From Tritrichomonas musculus (lineage: Eukaryota; Parabasalia; Tritrichomonadida; Tritrichomonadidae), in assembly GCA_039105265.1 (NCBI GenBank), contig JAPFFF010000053.1, forward strand, positions 1 through 64,000: a DNA stretch of 64,000 nucleotides, read 5' to 3'. Both the position numbers and the translations under genes were made by a program. The notes beneath the pieces are model-generated. The model did not search any database. It saw nothing but the letters and a program-made list of their open reading frames with translations, and had not been told where the DNA came from. Positions within the stretch are counted from its first letter, which is position 1; every line of letters begins with the position of its first letter. Positions 26,831 to 41,800 of this stretch are shown piece by piece.

Positions 26831-29800
26831 ATAATTCAACTGCAGTTCTCGTTGAATCTGATGCTTCAACTGCAGTTCTTGTTGCATCTGATTGTTCAAC
26901 TGCAGTTCTCGTTGAATCTTATGGTTCAACTTCAGTTTTCGTTGAATCTGATGATTCAACTGCAGTTCTTGTTGCATCTTATTATTACACTGCAGTTATC
27001 GTTGAATCTGATGGTTCAACTGCAGTTCTCGTTGAATCTTATGGTTCAACTGCAGTTCTTGTTGCATCTGATTGTTCAACTGCAGTTCTCGTTGAATCTT
27101 ATGGTTCAACTTCAGTTCTCGTTGAATCTGATGGTTCAATTGCAGTTCTTGTTTCATCTTATTATTAAACTGCAGTTCTCGTTGAATCTGATGATTCAAC
27201 TGCAGTTCTTGTTTCATCTTATTATTAAACTGCAGTTCTCGTTGAATCTGATGATTCAACTGCAGTTCTTGTTTCATCTTATTATTAAACTGCAGTTCTC
27301 GTTGAATCTGATGATTCAACTGCAGTTCTCGTTGCATCCTATTATTAAACTGCAGTTCTCGTTGAATCTGATGATTCAACTGCAGTTCTTGTTGCATCTT
27401 AATATTAAACGGCAGTTCTCGTTGCATCTGATGATTCAACTGCAGTTCTCGTTGAATCTGATGATTCAACTGCAGTTCTCGTTGAATCTGATGATTCAAC
27501 TGCAGTTCTCGTTGAATCTGATGATTCAACTGCAGTTGTCGTTGAATCTGATGATTCAACTGCAGTTCTCGTTGAATCTGATGATTCAACTGCAGTTGTC
27601 GTTGCATCTGATGATTCAACTGCAGTTGTCGTTGCATCTGATGATTCAACTGCAGTTGTCGTTGCATCTGATGATTCAACTGCAGTTCTTGTTTCATCTT
27701 ATTATTAAACTGCAGTTCTCGTTGAATCTTATTATTAAACTGCAGTTCTCGTTGAATCTTATTATTAAACTGCAGTTCTCGTTGCATCTGATGATTCAAC
27801 TGCAGTTGTCGTTGCATCTGATGATTCAACTGCAGTTCTCGTTGAATCTGATGATTCAACTGCAGTTCTCGTTGAATCTGATGATTCAACTGCAGTTCTC
27901 GTTGAATCTGATGATTCAACTGCAGTTCTTGTTGCATCTTAATATTAAACGGCAGTTCTCGTTGCATCTGATGATTCAACTGCAGTTCTCGTTGAATCTG
28001 ATGATTCAACTGCAGTTCTCGTTGAATCTGATGATTCAACTGCAGTTCTCGTTGAATCTGATGATTCAACTGCAGTTCTCGTTTCATCTGATGATTCAAC
28101 TGCAGTTCTCGTTGAATCTGATGATTCAACTGCAGTTCTCGTTGAATCTGATGATTCAACTGCAGTTCTCGTTGCATCTGATGATTCAACTGCAGTTCTC
28201 GTTGAATCTGATGATTCAACTGCAGTTCTCGTTTCATCTGATGATTCAACTGCAGTTCTCGTTGAATCTGATGATTCAACTGCAGTTCTCGTTGAATCTG
28301 ATGATTCAACTGCAGTTCTTGTTGCATCTTAATATTAAACGGCAGTTCTCGTTGCATCTGATGATTCAACTGCAGTTCTCGTTGAATCTGATGATTCAAC
28401 TGCAGTTCTCGTTGAATCTGATGATTCAACTGCAGTTCTCGTTGCATCTGATGATTCAACTGCAGTTCTCGTTGAATCTGATGGTTCAATTGCAGTTCTT
28501 GTTTCATCTTATTATTAAACTGCAGTTCTCGTTGAATCTGATGATTCAACTGCAGTTCTCGTTGAATCTGATGATTCAACTGCAGTTCTCGTTGAATCTG
28601 ATGATTCAACTGCAGTTCTCGTTTCATCTGATGATTCAACTGCAGTTCTCGTTGCATCTGATGATTCAACTGCAGTTCTCGTTGAATCTGATGATTCAAC
28701 TGCAGTTCTCGTTGCATCTGATGATTCAACTGCAGTTCTCGTTGAATCTGATGGTTCAATTGCAGTTCTTGTTTCATCTTATTATTAAACTGCAGTTCTC
28801 GTTGAATCTTATTATTAAACTGCAGTTCTCGTTGAATCTGATGATTCAACTGCAGTTCTCGTTGAATCTTATGGTTCAACTGCAGTTATCGTTGAATCTG
28901 ATGGTTCAACTGCAGTTCTCGTTGAATCTGATGGTTCAATTGCAGTTCTTGTTTCATCTTATTATTAAACTGCAGTTCTCGTTGAATCTTATTATTAAAC
29001 TGCAGTTCTCGTTGAATCTGATGATTCAACTGCAGTTCTCGTTGAATCTTATGGTTCAACTGCAGTTATCGTTGAATCTGATGGTTCAACTGCAGTTCTC
29101 GTTGAATCTTATGGTTCAACTGCAGTTATCGTTGAATCTGATGGTTCAACTGCAGTTCTCGTTGCATCTTATGGTTCAACTGCAGTTCTCGTTGAATCTT
29201 ATGGTTCAACTGCAGTTCTCGTTGAATCTTAATATTAAACTGCAGTTATCGTTGAATCTGATGGTTCAACTGCAGTTCTTGTTGCATCTGATGATTCAAC
29301 TGCAGTTCTCGTTGAATCTGATGATTCAACTGCAGTTCTTGTTGCATCTTATTATTAAACTGCAGTTCTCGTTGAATCTGATGATTCAACTGCAGTTATC
29401 GTTGAATCTGATGGTTCAACTGAAGTTGTCGTTGAATCTGATGGTTCAACTGCAGTTCTCGTTGAATCTGATGATTCAACTGCAGTTGTCGTTGCATCTG
29501 ATGATTCAACTGCAGTTCTTGTTGCATCTTAATATTAAACGGCAGTTCTCGTTGAATCTTATGGTTCAACTGCAGTTCTCGTTGAATCTGATGATTCAAC
29601 TGCAGTTCTCGTTGAATCTTATGGTTCAACTGCAGTTCTCGTTGAATCTGATGATTCAACTGCAGTTCTCGTTGAATCTGATGATTCAACTGCAGTTCTC
29701 GTTTCATCTGATGATTCAACTGCAGTTGTCGTTGAATCTGATGATTCAACTGCAGTTCTCGTTGAATCTGATGATTCAACTGCAGTTCTTGTTGAATCTG

Positions 29801-32800
29801 ATGATTCAACTGCAGTTCTCGTTGAATCTGATGATTCAACTGCAGTTCTCGTTGAATCTGATGATTCAACTGCAGTTCTCGTTGAATCTGATTGTTCAAC
29901 TGCAGTTGTCGTTGAATCTGATGATTCAACTGCAGTTCTCGTTGAATCTGATGATTCAACTGCAGTTCTTGTTTCATCTTATTATTAAACTGCAGTTCTC
30001 GTTGCATATGATGATTCAACTGAAGTTCTTGTTTCATCTTATTATTAAACTGCAGTTCTCGTTGAATCTGATGATTCAACTGCAGTTCTTTTTGCATCTT
30101 AATATTAAACTGCAGTTCTCGTTGAATCTGATGATTCAACTGAAGTTCTTGTTTCATCTTATTATTAAACTGCAGTTCTCGTTGCATATGATGATTCAAC
30201 TGAAGTTCTTGTTTCATCTTATTATTAAACTGCATATCTCGTTGCATATGATGATTCAACTGAAGTTCTTGTTTCATCTTATTATTAAACTGCAGTTCTC
30301 GTTGCATCTGATGATTCAACTGTAGTTCTTGTTTCATCTTATTATTAAACTGCAGTTCTCGTTGAATCTGATGGTTCAACTGCAGTTGTCGTTGAATCTG
30401 ATGGTTAAACTGCAGTTCTCGTTGAATCTGATGATTCAACTGCAGTTGTCGTTGAATCTGATGATTCAACTGCAGTTCTTGTTGCATCTGATTGTTCAAC
30501 TGCAGTTCTCGTTGAATCTTATGGTTCAACTTCAGTTCTCGTTGAATCTGATGGTTCAACTGCAGTTCTCGTTGAATCTTATGGTTCAACTTCAGTTCTC
30601 GTTGAATCTGATGGTTCAACTGCAGTTTTCGTTGAATCTTATGGTTCAACTGCAGTTCTTGTTGCATCTGATGATTCAACTGCAGTTCTTGTTGCATCTG
30701 ATTGTTCAACTGCAGTTCTCGTTGAATCTTATGGTTCAACTTCAGTTCTCGTTGAATCTGATGGTTCAACTGCAGTTCTCGTTGAATCTTATGGTTCAAC
30801 TTCAGTTCTCGTTGAATCTGATGGTTCAACTGCAGTTTTCGTTGAATCTTATGGTTCAACTGCAGTTCTTGTTGCATCTGATGATTCAACTGCAGTTCTC
30901 GTTGAATCTGATGATTCAACTGCAGTTCTTGTTGCATCTTATTATTAAACTGCAGTTCTCGTTGCATCTGATGATTCAACTGCAGTTCTCGTTGCATCTG
31001 ATGATTCAACTGTAGTTCTTGTTGCATCTTAATATTAAACGGTAGTTCTCGTTGCATCTGATGATTCAACTGCAGTTCTCGTTGCATCTGATGGTTCAAC
31101 TGCAGTTCTCGTTGAATCTTATGGTTCAACTTCAGTTCTCGTTGAATCTGATGGTTCAACTGCAGTTCTCGTTGAATCTTATGGTTCAACTGCAGTTCTT
31201 GTTGCATCTGATGATTCAACTGCAGTTCTCGTTGAATCTGATGATTCAACTGCAGTTCTTGTTGCATCTTAATATTAAACGGTAGTTCTCGTTGCATCTG
31301 ATGATTCAACTGCAGTTCTCGTTGAATCTGATGATTCAACTGCAGTTCTCGTTGAATCTGATGATTCAACTGCAGTTCTCGTTGAATCTGATGATTCAAC
31401 TGCAGTTCTCGTTGAATCTGATGATTCAACTGCAGTTCTTGTTTCATCTGATGATTCAACTGCAGTTCTTGTTTCATCTGATGATTCAACTGCAGTTCTC
31501 GTTGAATCTTATTATTAAACTGCAGTTCTCGTTGCATCTGATGATTCAACTGCAGTTCTCGTTGCATCTGATGATTCAACTGCAGTTGTCGTTGCATCTG
31601 ATGATTCAACTGCAGTTGTCGTTGCATCTGATGATTCAACTGCAGTTCTCGTTGAATCTGATGATTCAACTGCAGTTCTCGTTGAATCTGATGATTCAAC
31701 TGCAGTTCTCGTTGAATCTGATGATTCAACTGCAGTTCTTGTTTCATCTGATGATTCAACTGCAGTTCTTGTTTCATCTGATGATTCAACTGCAGTTCTC
31801 GTTGAATCTTATTATTAAACTGCAGTTCTCGTTGCATCTGATGATTCAACTGCAGTTCTCGTTGCATCTGATGATTCAACTGCAGTTGTCGTTGCATCTG
31901 ATGATTCAACTGCAGTTGTCGTTGCATCTGATGATTCAACTGCAGTTCTCGTTGAATCTGATGATTCAACTGCAGTTCTCGTTGAATCTGATGATTCAAC
32001 TGCAGTTCTCGTTGCATCTGATGATTCAACTGCAGTTCTCGTTGCATCTGATGATTCAACTGCAGTTCTTGTTGAATCTGATGATTCAACTGCAGTTCTC
32101 GTTGAATCTGATGGTTCAACTGCAGTTGTCGTTGCATCTGATGATTCAACTGCAGTTCTTGTTGAATCTGATGGTTCAACTGCAGTTCTCGTTGAATCTG
32201 ATGATTCAACTGCAGTTCTCGTTGAATCTGATGATTCAACTGCAGTTGTCGTTGAATCTGATGATTCAACTGCAGTTCTTGTTGAATCTGATGGTTCAAC
32301 TGCAGTTCTCGTTGAATCTGATGATTCAACTGCAGTTCTTGTTTCATCTTATTATTAAACTGCAGTTCTCGTTGAATCTGATGATTCAACTGCAGTTCTC
32401 GTTGAATCTGATGATTCAACTACAGTTCTCGTTGCATCTGATGATTCAACTGCAGTTCTCGTTGAATCTGATGATTCAACTGCAGTTCTTGTTGCATCTT
32501 ATTATTAAACTGCAGTTGTCGTTGAATCTGATGATTCAACTGCAGTTCTTGTTGAATCTGATGGTTCAACTGCAGTTCTTGTTGCATCTGATGATTCAAC
32601 TGCAGTTCTCGTTGAATCTGATGATTCAACTGCAGTTCTTGTTGCATCTGATGGTTCAACTGCAGTTCTCGTTGCATCTGATGATTCAACTGCAGTTCTC
32701 GTTGAATCTGATGATTCAACTGCAGTTCTTGTTGCATCTTATTATTAAACTGCAGTTGTCGTTGCATCTGATGATTCAACTGCAGTTCTTGTTGAATCTG

Positions 32801-35800
32801 ATGGTTCAACTGCAGTTCTCGTTGAATCTGATGATTCAACTGCAGTTCTCGTTGAATCTGATGATTCAACTGCAGTTGTCGTTGAATCTGATGGTTCAAC
32901 TGCAGTTCTCGTTGAATCTGATGATTCAACTGCAGTTCTCGTTGCATCTGATGATTCAACTGCAGTTCTCGTTGAATCTGATGATTCAACTGCAGTTCTC
33001 GTTGAATCTGATGATTCAACTGCAGTTGTCGTTGAATCTGATGATTCAACTGCAGTTCTCGTTGAATCTGATGATTCAACTGCAGTTCTCGTTGCATCTG
33101 ATGATTCAACTGCAGTTCTCGTTGAATCTGATGATTCAACTGCAGTTCTCGTTGAATCTGATGATTCAACTGCAGTTCTCGTTGAATCTGATGATTCAAC
33201 TGCAGTTGTCGTTGCATCTGATGATTCAACTGCAGTTCTCGTTGAATCTGATGATTCAACTGCAGTTCTCGTTGAATCTGATGATTCAACTGCAGTTCTT
33301 GTTGAATCTGATGGTTCAACTGCAGTTCTCGTTGAATCTGATGATTCAACTGCAGTTCTTGTTTCATCTTATTATTAAACTGCAGTTCTCGTTGCATCTG
33401 ATGATTCAACTGCAGTTCTCGTTGAATCTGATGATTCAACTGCAGTTCTCGTTGCATCTGATGATTCAACTGCAGTTCTCGTTGCATCTGATGATTCAAC
33501 TGTAGTTCTTGTTGCATCTTAATATTAAACGGTAGTTCTCGTTGCATCTGATGATTCAACTGCAGTTCTCGTTGCATCTGATGGTTCAACTGCAGTTCTC
33601 GTTGAATCTTATGGTTCAACTTCAGTTCTCGTTGAATCTGATGGTTCAACTGCAGTTCTCGTTGAATCTTATGGTTCAACTGCAGTTCTTGTTGCATCTG
33701 ATGATTCAACTGCAGTTCTCGTTGAATCTGATGATTCAACTGCAGTTCTTGTTGCATCTTAATATTAAACGGTAGTTCTCGTTGCATCTGATGATTCAAC
33801 TGCAGTTCTCGTTGAATCTGATGATTCAACTGCAGTTCTTGTTGCATCTGATGATTCAACTGCAGTTGTCGTTGCATCTGATGATTCAACTGCAGTTCTC
33901 GTTGAATCTGATGATTCAACTGCAGTTCTCGTTGAATCTGATGATTCAACTGCAGTTCTTGTTTCATCTGATGATTCAACTGCAGTTCTTGTTTCATCTG
34001 ATGATTCAACTGCAGTTCTCGTTGAATCTTATTATTAAACTGCAGTTCTCGTTGCATCTGATGATTCAACTGCAGTTCTCGTTGCATCTGATGATTCAAC
34101 TGCAGTTGTCGTTGCATCTGATGATTCAACTGCAGTTGTCGTTGCATCTGATGATTCAACTGCAGTTCTCGTTGAATCTGATGATTCAACTGCAGTTCTT
34201 GTTTCATCTTATTATTAAACTGCAGTTGTCGTTGCATCTGATGATTCAACTGCAGTTCTTGTTTCATCTTATTATTAAACTGCAGTTGTCGTTGCATCTG
34301 ATGATTCAACTGCAGTTCTTGTTGCATCTTAATATTAAACGGCAGTTCTCGTTGAATCTGATGATTCAACTGCAGTTCTTGTTGAATCTGATGATTCAAC
34401 TGCAGTTCTCGTTGAATCTGATGATTCAACTGCAGTTCTCGTTTCATCTGATGATTCAACTGCAGTTCTCGTTGAATCTGATGATTCAACTGCAGTTCTC
34501 GTTGAATCTGATGATTCAACTGCAGTTCTCGTTGAATCTGATGATTCAACTGCAGTTCTTGTTTCATCTGATGATTCAACTGCAGTTCTCGTTGCATCTG
34601 ATGATTCAACTGCAGTTGTCGTTGAATCTGATGATTCAACTGCAGTTCTCGTTGAATCTGATGGTTCAATTGCAGTTCTTGTTTCATCTTATTATTAAAC
34701 TGCAGTTCTCGTTGAATCTTATTATTAAACTGCAGTTCTCGTTGAATCTGATGATTCAACTGCAGTTCTCGTTGAATCTTATGGTTCAACTGCAGTTATC
34801 GTTGAATCTGATGGTTCAACTGCAGTTCTCGTTGAATCTTATGGTTCAACTGCAGTTATCGTTGAATCTGATGGTTCAACTGCAGTTCTCGTTGCATCTT
34901 ATGGTTCAACTGCAGTTCTCGTTGAATCTTATGGTTCAACTGCAGTTCTCGTTGAATCTTAATATTAAACTGCAGTTATCGTTGAATCTGATGGTTCAAC
35001 TGCAGTTCTTGTTGCATCTGATGATTCAACTGCAGTTCTCGTTGAATCTGATGATTCAACTGCAGTTCTTGTTGCATCTTATTATTAAACTGCAGTTATC
35101 GTTGAATCTGATGGTTCAACTGAAGTTGTCGTTGAATCTGATGATTCAACTGCAGTTGTCGTTGCATCTGATGATTCAACTGCAGTTCTTGTTGCATCTT
35201 AATATTAAACGGCAGTTCTCGTTGAATCTTATGGTTCAACTGCAGTTCTCGTTGAATCTGATGATTCAACTGCAGTTCTCGTTGAATCTTATGGTTCAAC
35301 TGCAGTTCTCGTTGAATCTGATGATTCAACTGCAGTTCTCGTTGAATCTGATGATTCAACTGCAGTTCTCGTTGCATCTGATGATTCAACTGCAGTTCTC
35401 GTTGCATCTGATGATTCAACTGCAGTTCTCGTTGAATCTGATGATTCAACTGCAGTTCTTGTTGCATCTTATTATTAAACTGCAGTTATCGTTGAATCTG
35501 ATGGTTCAACTGCAGTTGTCGTTGAATCTGATGATTCAACTGCAGTTCTCGTTGAATCTGATGATTCAACTGCAGTTCTCGTTGAATCTTATGGTTCAAC
35601 TGCAGTTCTCGTTGAATCTGATGATTCAACTGCAGTTCTCGTTGAATCTGATGATTCAACTGCAGTTCTCGTTGCATCTGATGATTCAACTGCAGTTCTC
35701 GTTGCATCTGATGATTCAACTGCAGTTCTTGTTGAATCTGATGATTCAACTGCAGTTCTCGTTGAATCTGATGGTTCAACTGCAGTTCTCGTTGAATCTG

Positions 35801-38800
35801 ATGATTCAACTGCAGTTCTCGTTGAATCTGATGATTCAACTGCAGTTCTCGTTGCATCTGATGATTCAACTGCAGTTCTCGTTGCATCTGATGATTCAAC
35901 TGCAGTTCTTGTTGAATCTGATGATTCAACTGCAGTTCTCGTTGAATCTGATGGTTCAACTGCAGTTGTCGTTGCATCTGATGATTCAACTGCAGTTCTT
36001 GTTGAATCTGATGGTTCAACTGCAGTTCTCGTTGAATCTGATGATTCAACTGCAGTTCTCGTTGAATCTGATGATTCAACTGCAGTTGTCGTTGAATCTG
36101 ATGATTCAACTGCAGTTCTTGTTGAATCTGATGGTTCAACTGCAGTTCTCGTTGAATCTGATGATTCAACTGCAGTTCTTGTTTCATCTTATTATTAAAC
36201 TGCAGTTCTCGTTGCATCTGATGATTCAACTGCAGTTCTCGTTGAATCTGATGATTCAACTGCAGTTCTCGTTGCATCTGATGATTCAACTGCAGTTCTC
36301 GTTGAATCTGATGATTCAACTGCAGTTCTTGTTGCATCTTATTATTAAACTGCAGTTGTCGTTGAATCTGATGATTCAACTGCAGTTCTTGTTGAATCTG
36401 ATGGTTCAACTGCAGTTCTTGTTGCATCTGATGATTCAACTGCAGTTCTCGTTGAATCTGATGATTCAACTGCAGTTCTTGTTGCATCTGATGGTTCAAC
36501 TGCAGTTCTCGTTGCATCTGATGATTCAACTGCAGTTCTCGTTGAATCTGATGATTCAACTGCAGTTCTTGTTGCATCTTATTATTAAACTGCAGTTGTC
36601 GTTGCATCTGATGATTCAACTGCAGTTCTTGTTGAATCTGATGGTTCAACTGCAGTTCTCGTTGAATCTGATGATTCAACTGCAGTTCTCGTTGAATCTG
36701 ATGATTCAACTGCAGTTGTCGTTGAATCTGATGATTCAACTGCAGTTCTTGTTGAATCTGATGGTTCAACTGCAGTTCTCGTTGAATCTGATGATTCAAC
36801 TGCAGTTCTTGTTTCATCTTATTATTAAACTGCAGTTCTCGTTGCATCTGATGATTCAACTGCAGTTCTCGTTGAATCTGATGATTCAACTGCAGTTCTC
36901 GTTGCATCTGATGATTCAACTGCAGTTCTCGTTGCATCTGATGATTCAACTGTAGTTCTTGTTGCATCTTAATATTAAACGGTAGTTCTCGTTGCATCTG
37001 ATGATTCAACTGCAGTTCTCGTTGCATCTGATGGTTCAACTGCAGTTCTCGTTGAATCTTATGGTTCAACTTCAGTTCTCGTTGAATCTGATGGTTCAAC
37101 TGCAGTTCTCGTTGAATCTTATGGTTCAACTGCAGTTCTTGTTGCATCTGATGATTCAACTGCAGTTCTCGTTGAATCTGATGATTCAACTGCAGTTCTT
37201 GTTGCATCTTAATATTAAACGGTAGTTCTCGTTGCATCTGATGATTCAACTGCAGTTCTCGTTGAATCTGATGATTCAACTGCAGTTCTTGTTGCATCTG
37301 ATGATTCAACTGCAGTTGTCGTTGCATCTGATGATTCAACTGCAGTTCTCGTTGAATCTGATGATTCAACTGCAGTTCTCGTTGAATCTGATGATTCAAC
37401 TGCAGTTCTCGTTGAATCTGATGATTCAACTGCAGTTCTCGTTGCATCTGATGATTCAACTGCAGTTCTCGTTGAATCTGATGATTCAACTGCAGTTCTC
37501 GTTGAATCTTATTATTAAACTGCAGTTCTCGTTGCATCTGATGATTCAACTGCAGTTCTCGTTGAATCTTATTATTAAACTGCAGTTCTCGTTGCATCTG
37601 ATGATTCAACTGCAGTTCTCGTTGAATCTGATGATTCAACTGCAGTTCTCGTTGCATCTGATGATTCAACTGCAGTTCTCGTTGCATCTGATGATTCAAC
37701 TGCAGTTCTCGTTGAATCTGATGATTCAACTGCAGTTCTCGTTGCATCTGATGATTCAACTGTAGTTCTCGTTGAATCTGATGATTCAACTGCAGTTCTC
37801 GTTGCATCTGATGATTCAACTGCAGTTCTCGTTGCATCTGATGATTCAACTGCAGTTGTCGTTGCATCTGATGATTCAACTGCAGTTCTCGTTGAATCTG
37901 ATGGTTCAACTGCAGTTCTCGTTGAATCTGATGATTCAACTGCAGTTCTCGTTGCATCTGATGATTCAACTGCAGTTCTCGTTGCATCTGATGATTCAAC
38001 TGCAGTTCTCGTTGCATCTGATGATTCAACTGTAGTTCTTGTTGCATCTTAATATTAAACGGTAGTTCTCGTTGCATCTGATGATTCAACTGCAGTTCTC
38101 GTTGCATCTGATGGTTCAACTGCAGTTCTCGTTGAATCTTATGGTTCAACTTCAGTTCTCGTTGAATCTGATGGTTCAACTGCAGTTCTCGTTGAATCTG
38201 ATGATTCAACTGCAGTTCTTGTTGCATCTTAATATTAAACGGTAGTTCTCGTTGCATCTGATGATTCAACTGCAGTTCTCGTTGAATCTGATGATTCAAC
38301 TGCAGTTCTTGTTGCATCTGATGATTCAACTGCAGTTGTCGTTGCATCTGATGATTCAACTGCAGTTCTCGTTGAATCTGATGATTCAACTGCAGTTCTC
38401 GTTGAATCTGATGATTCAACTGCAGTTCTCGTTGAATCTGATGATTCAACTGCAGTTCTTGTTTCATCTGATGATTCAACTGCAGTTCTTGTTTCATCTG
38501 ATGATTCAACTGCAGTTCTCGTTGAATCTTATTATTAAACTGCAGTTCTCGTTGCATCTGATGATTCAACTGCAGTTCTCGTTGCATCTGATGATTCAAC
38601 TGCAGTTGTCGTTGCATCTGATGATTCAACTGCAGTTGTCGTTGCATCTGATGATTCAACTGCAGTTCTCGTTGAATCTGATGATTCAACTGCAGTTCTC
38701 GTTGAATCTGATGATTCAACTGCAGTTCTCGTTGCATCTGATGATTCAACTGCAGTTCTTGTTGAATCTGATGATTCAACTGCAGTTCTCGTTGAATCTG

Positions 38801-41800
38801 ATGGTTCAACTGCAGTTGTCGTTGCATCTGATGATTCAACTGCAGTTCTTGTTGCATCTTAATATTAAACGGCAGTTCTCGTTGAATCTGATGATTCAAC
38901 TGCAGTTCTTGTTGAATCTGATGATTCAACTGCAGTTCTCGTTGAATCTGATGATTCAACTGCAGTTCTCGTTTCATCTGATGATTCAACTGCAGTTCTC
39001 GTTGAATCTGATGATTCAACTGCAGTTCTCGTTGAATCTGATGATTCAACTGCAGTTCTCGTTGAATCTGATGATTCAACTGCAGTTCTTGTTTCATCTG
39101 ATGATTCAACTGCAGTTCTCGTTGCATCTGATGATTCAACTGCAGTTGTCGTTGAATCTGATGATTCAACTGCAGTTCTCGTTGAATCTGATGGTTCAAT
39201 TGCAGTTCTTGTTTCATCTTATTATTAAACTGCAGTTCTCGTTGAATCTTATTATTAAACTGCAGTTCTCGTTGAATCTGATGATTCAACTGCAGTTCTT
39301 GTTGCATCTTAATATTAAACGGTAGTTCTCGTTGAATCTGATGATTCAACTGCAGTTCTCGTTGCATCTGATGATTCAACTGCAGTTCTCGTTGCATCTG
39401 ATGATTCAACTGCAGTTGTCGTTGCATCTGATGATTCAACTGCAGTTCTCGTTGAATCTGATGGTTCAACTGCAGTTCTCGTTGAATCTGATGATTCAAC
39501 TGCAGTTCTCGTTGCATCTGATGATTCAACTGCAGTTCTCGTTGCATCTGATGATTCAACTGCAGTTCTCGTTGCATCTGATGATTCAACTGTAGTTCTT
39601 GTTGCATCTTAATATTAAACGGTAGTTCTCGTTGCATCTGATGATTCAACTGCAGTTCTCGTTGCATCTGATGGTTCAACTGCAGTTCTCGTTGAATCTT
39701 ATGGTTCAACTTCAGTTCTCGTTGAATCTGATGGTTCAACTGCAGTTCTCGTTGAATCTGATGATTCAACTGCAGTTCTTGTTGCATCTTAATATTAAAC
39801 GGTAGTTCTCGTTGCATCTGATGATTCAACTGCAGTTCTCGTTGAATCTGATGATTCAACTGCAGTTCTTGTTGCATCTGATGATTCAACTGCAGTTGTC
39901 GTTGCATCTGATGATTCAACTGCAGTTCTCGTTGAATCTGATGATTCAACTGCAGTTCTCGTTGAATCTGATGATTCAACTGCAGTTCTCGTTGAATCTG
40001 ATGATTCAACTGCAGTTCTTGTTTCATCTGATGATTCAACTGCAGTTCTTGTTTCATCTGATGATTCAACTGCAGTTCTCGTTGAATCTTATTATTAAAC
40101 TGCAGTTCTCGTTGCATCTGATGATTCAACTGCAGTTCTCGTTGCATCTGATGATTCAACTGCAGTTGTCGTTGCATCTGATGATTCAACTGCAGTTGTC
40201 GTTGCATCTGATGATTCAACTGCAGTTCTCGTTGAATCTGATGATTCAACTGCAGTTCTCGTTGAATCTGATGATTCAACTGCAGTTCTCGTTGCATCTG
40301 ATGATTCAACTGCAGTTCTTGTTGAATCTGATGATTCAACTGCAGTTCTCGTTGAATCTGATGGTTCAACTGCAGTTGTCGTTGCATCTGATGATTCAAC
40401 TGCAGTTCTTGTTGCATCTTAATATTAAACGGCAGTTCTCGTTGAATCTGATGATTCAACTGCAGTTCTTGTTGAATCTGATGATTCAACTGCAGTTCTC
40501 GTTGAATCTGATGATTCAACTGCAGTTCTCGTTTCATCTGATGATTCAACTGCAGTTCTCGTTGAATCTGATGATTCAACTGCAGTTCTCGTTGAATCTG
40601 ATGATTCAACTGCAGTTCTTGTTTCATCTGATGATTCAACTGCAGTTCTCGTTGCATCTGATGATTCAACTGCAGTTGTCGTTGAATCTGATGATTCAAC
40701 TGCAGTTCTCGTTGAATCTGATGGTTCAATTGCAGTTCTTGTTTCATCTTATTATTAAACTGCAGTTCTCGTTGAATCTTATTATTAAACTGCAGTTCTC
40801 GTTGAATCTGATGATTCAACTGCAGTTCTCGTTGAATCTTATGGTTCAACTGCAGTTATCGTTGAATCTGATGGTTCAACTGCAGTTCTCGTTGAATCTT
40901 ATGGTTCAACTGCAGTTATCGTTGAATCTGATGGTTCAACTGCAGTTCTCGTTGCATCTTATGGTTCAACTGCAGTTCTCGTTGAATCTTATGGTTCAAC
41001 TGCAGTTCTCGTTGAATCTTAATATTAAACTGCAGTTATCGTTGAATCTGATGGTTCAACTGCAGTTCTTGTTGCATCTGATGATTCAACTGCAGTTCTC
41101 GTTGAATCTGATGATTCAACTGCAGTTCTTGTTGCATCTTATTATTAAACTGCAGTTATCGTTGAATCTGATGGTTCAACTGAAGTTGTCGTTGAATCTG
41201 ATGATTCAACTGCAGTTGTCGTTGCATCTGATGATTCAACTGCAGTTCTTGTTGCATCTTAATATTAAACGGCAGTTCTCGTTGAATCTTATGGTTCAAC
41301 TGCAGTTCTCGTTGAATCTGATGATTCAACTGCAGTTCTCGTTGAATCTTATGGTTCAACTGCAGTTCTCGTTGAATCTGATGATTCAACTGCAGTTCTC
41401 GTTGAATCTGATGATTCAACTGCAGTTCTCGTTTCATCTGATGATTCAACTGCAGTTGTCGTTGAATCTGATGATTCAACTGCAGTTCTCGTTGAATCTG
41501 ATGATTCAACTGCAGTTCTTGTTGCATCTTATTATTAAACTGCAGTTATCGTTGAATCTGATGGTTCAACTGCAGTTGTCGTTGAATCTGATGATTCAAC
41601 TGCAGTTCTCGTTGAATCTGATGATTCAACTGCAGTTCTTGTTGCATCTTATTATTAAACTGCAGTTATCGTTGAATCTGATGGTTCAACTGCAGTTGTC
41701 GTTGAATCTGATGATTCAACTGCAGTTGTCGTTGAATCTGATGATTCAACTGCAGTTCTTGTTGCATCTGATTGTTCAACTGCAGTTCTCGTTGAATCTT

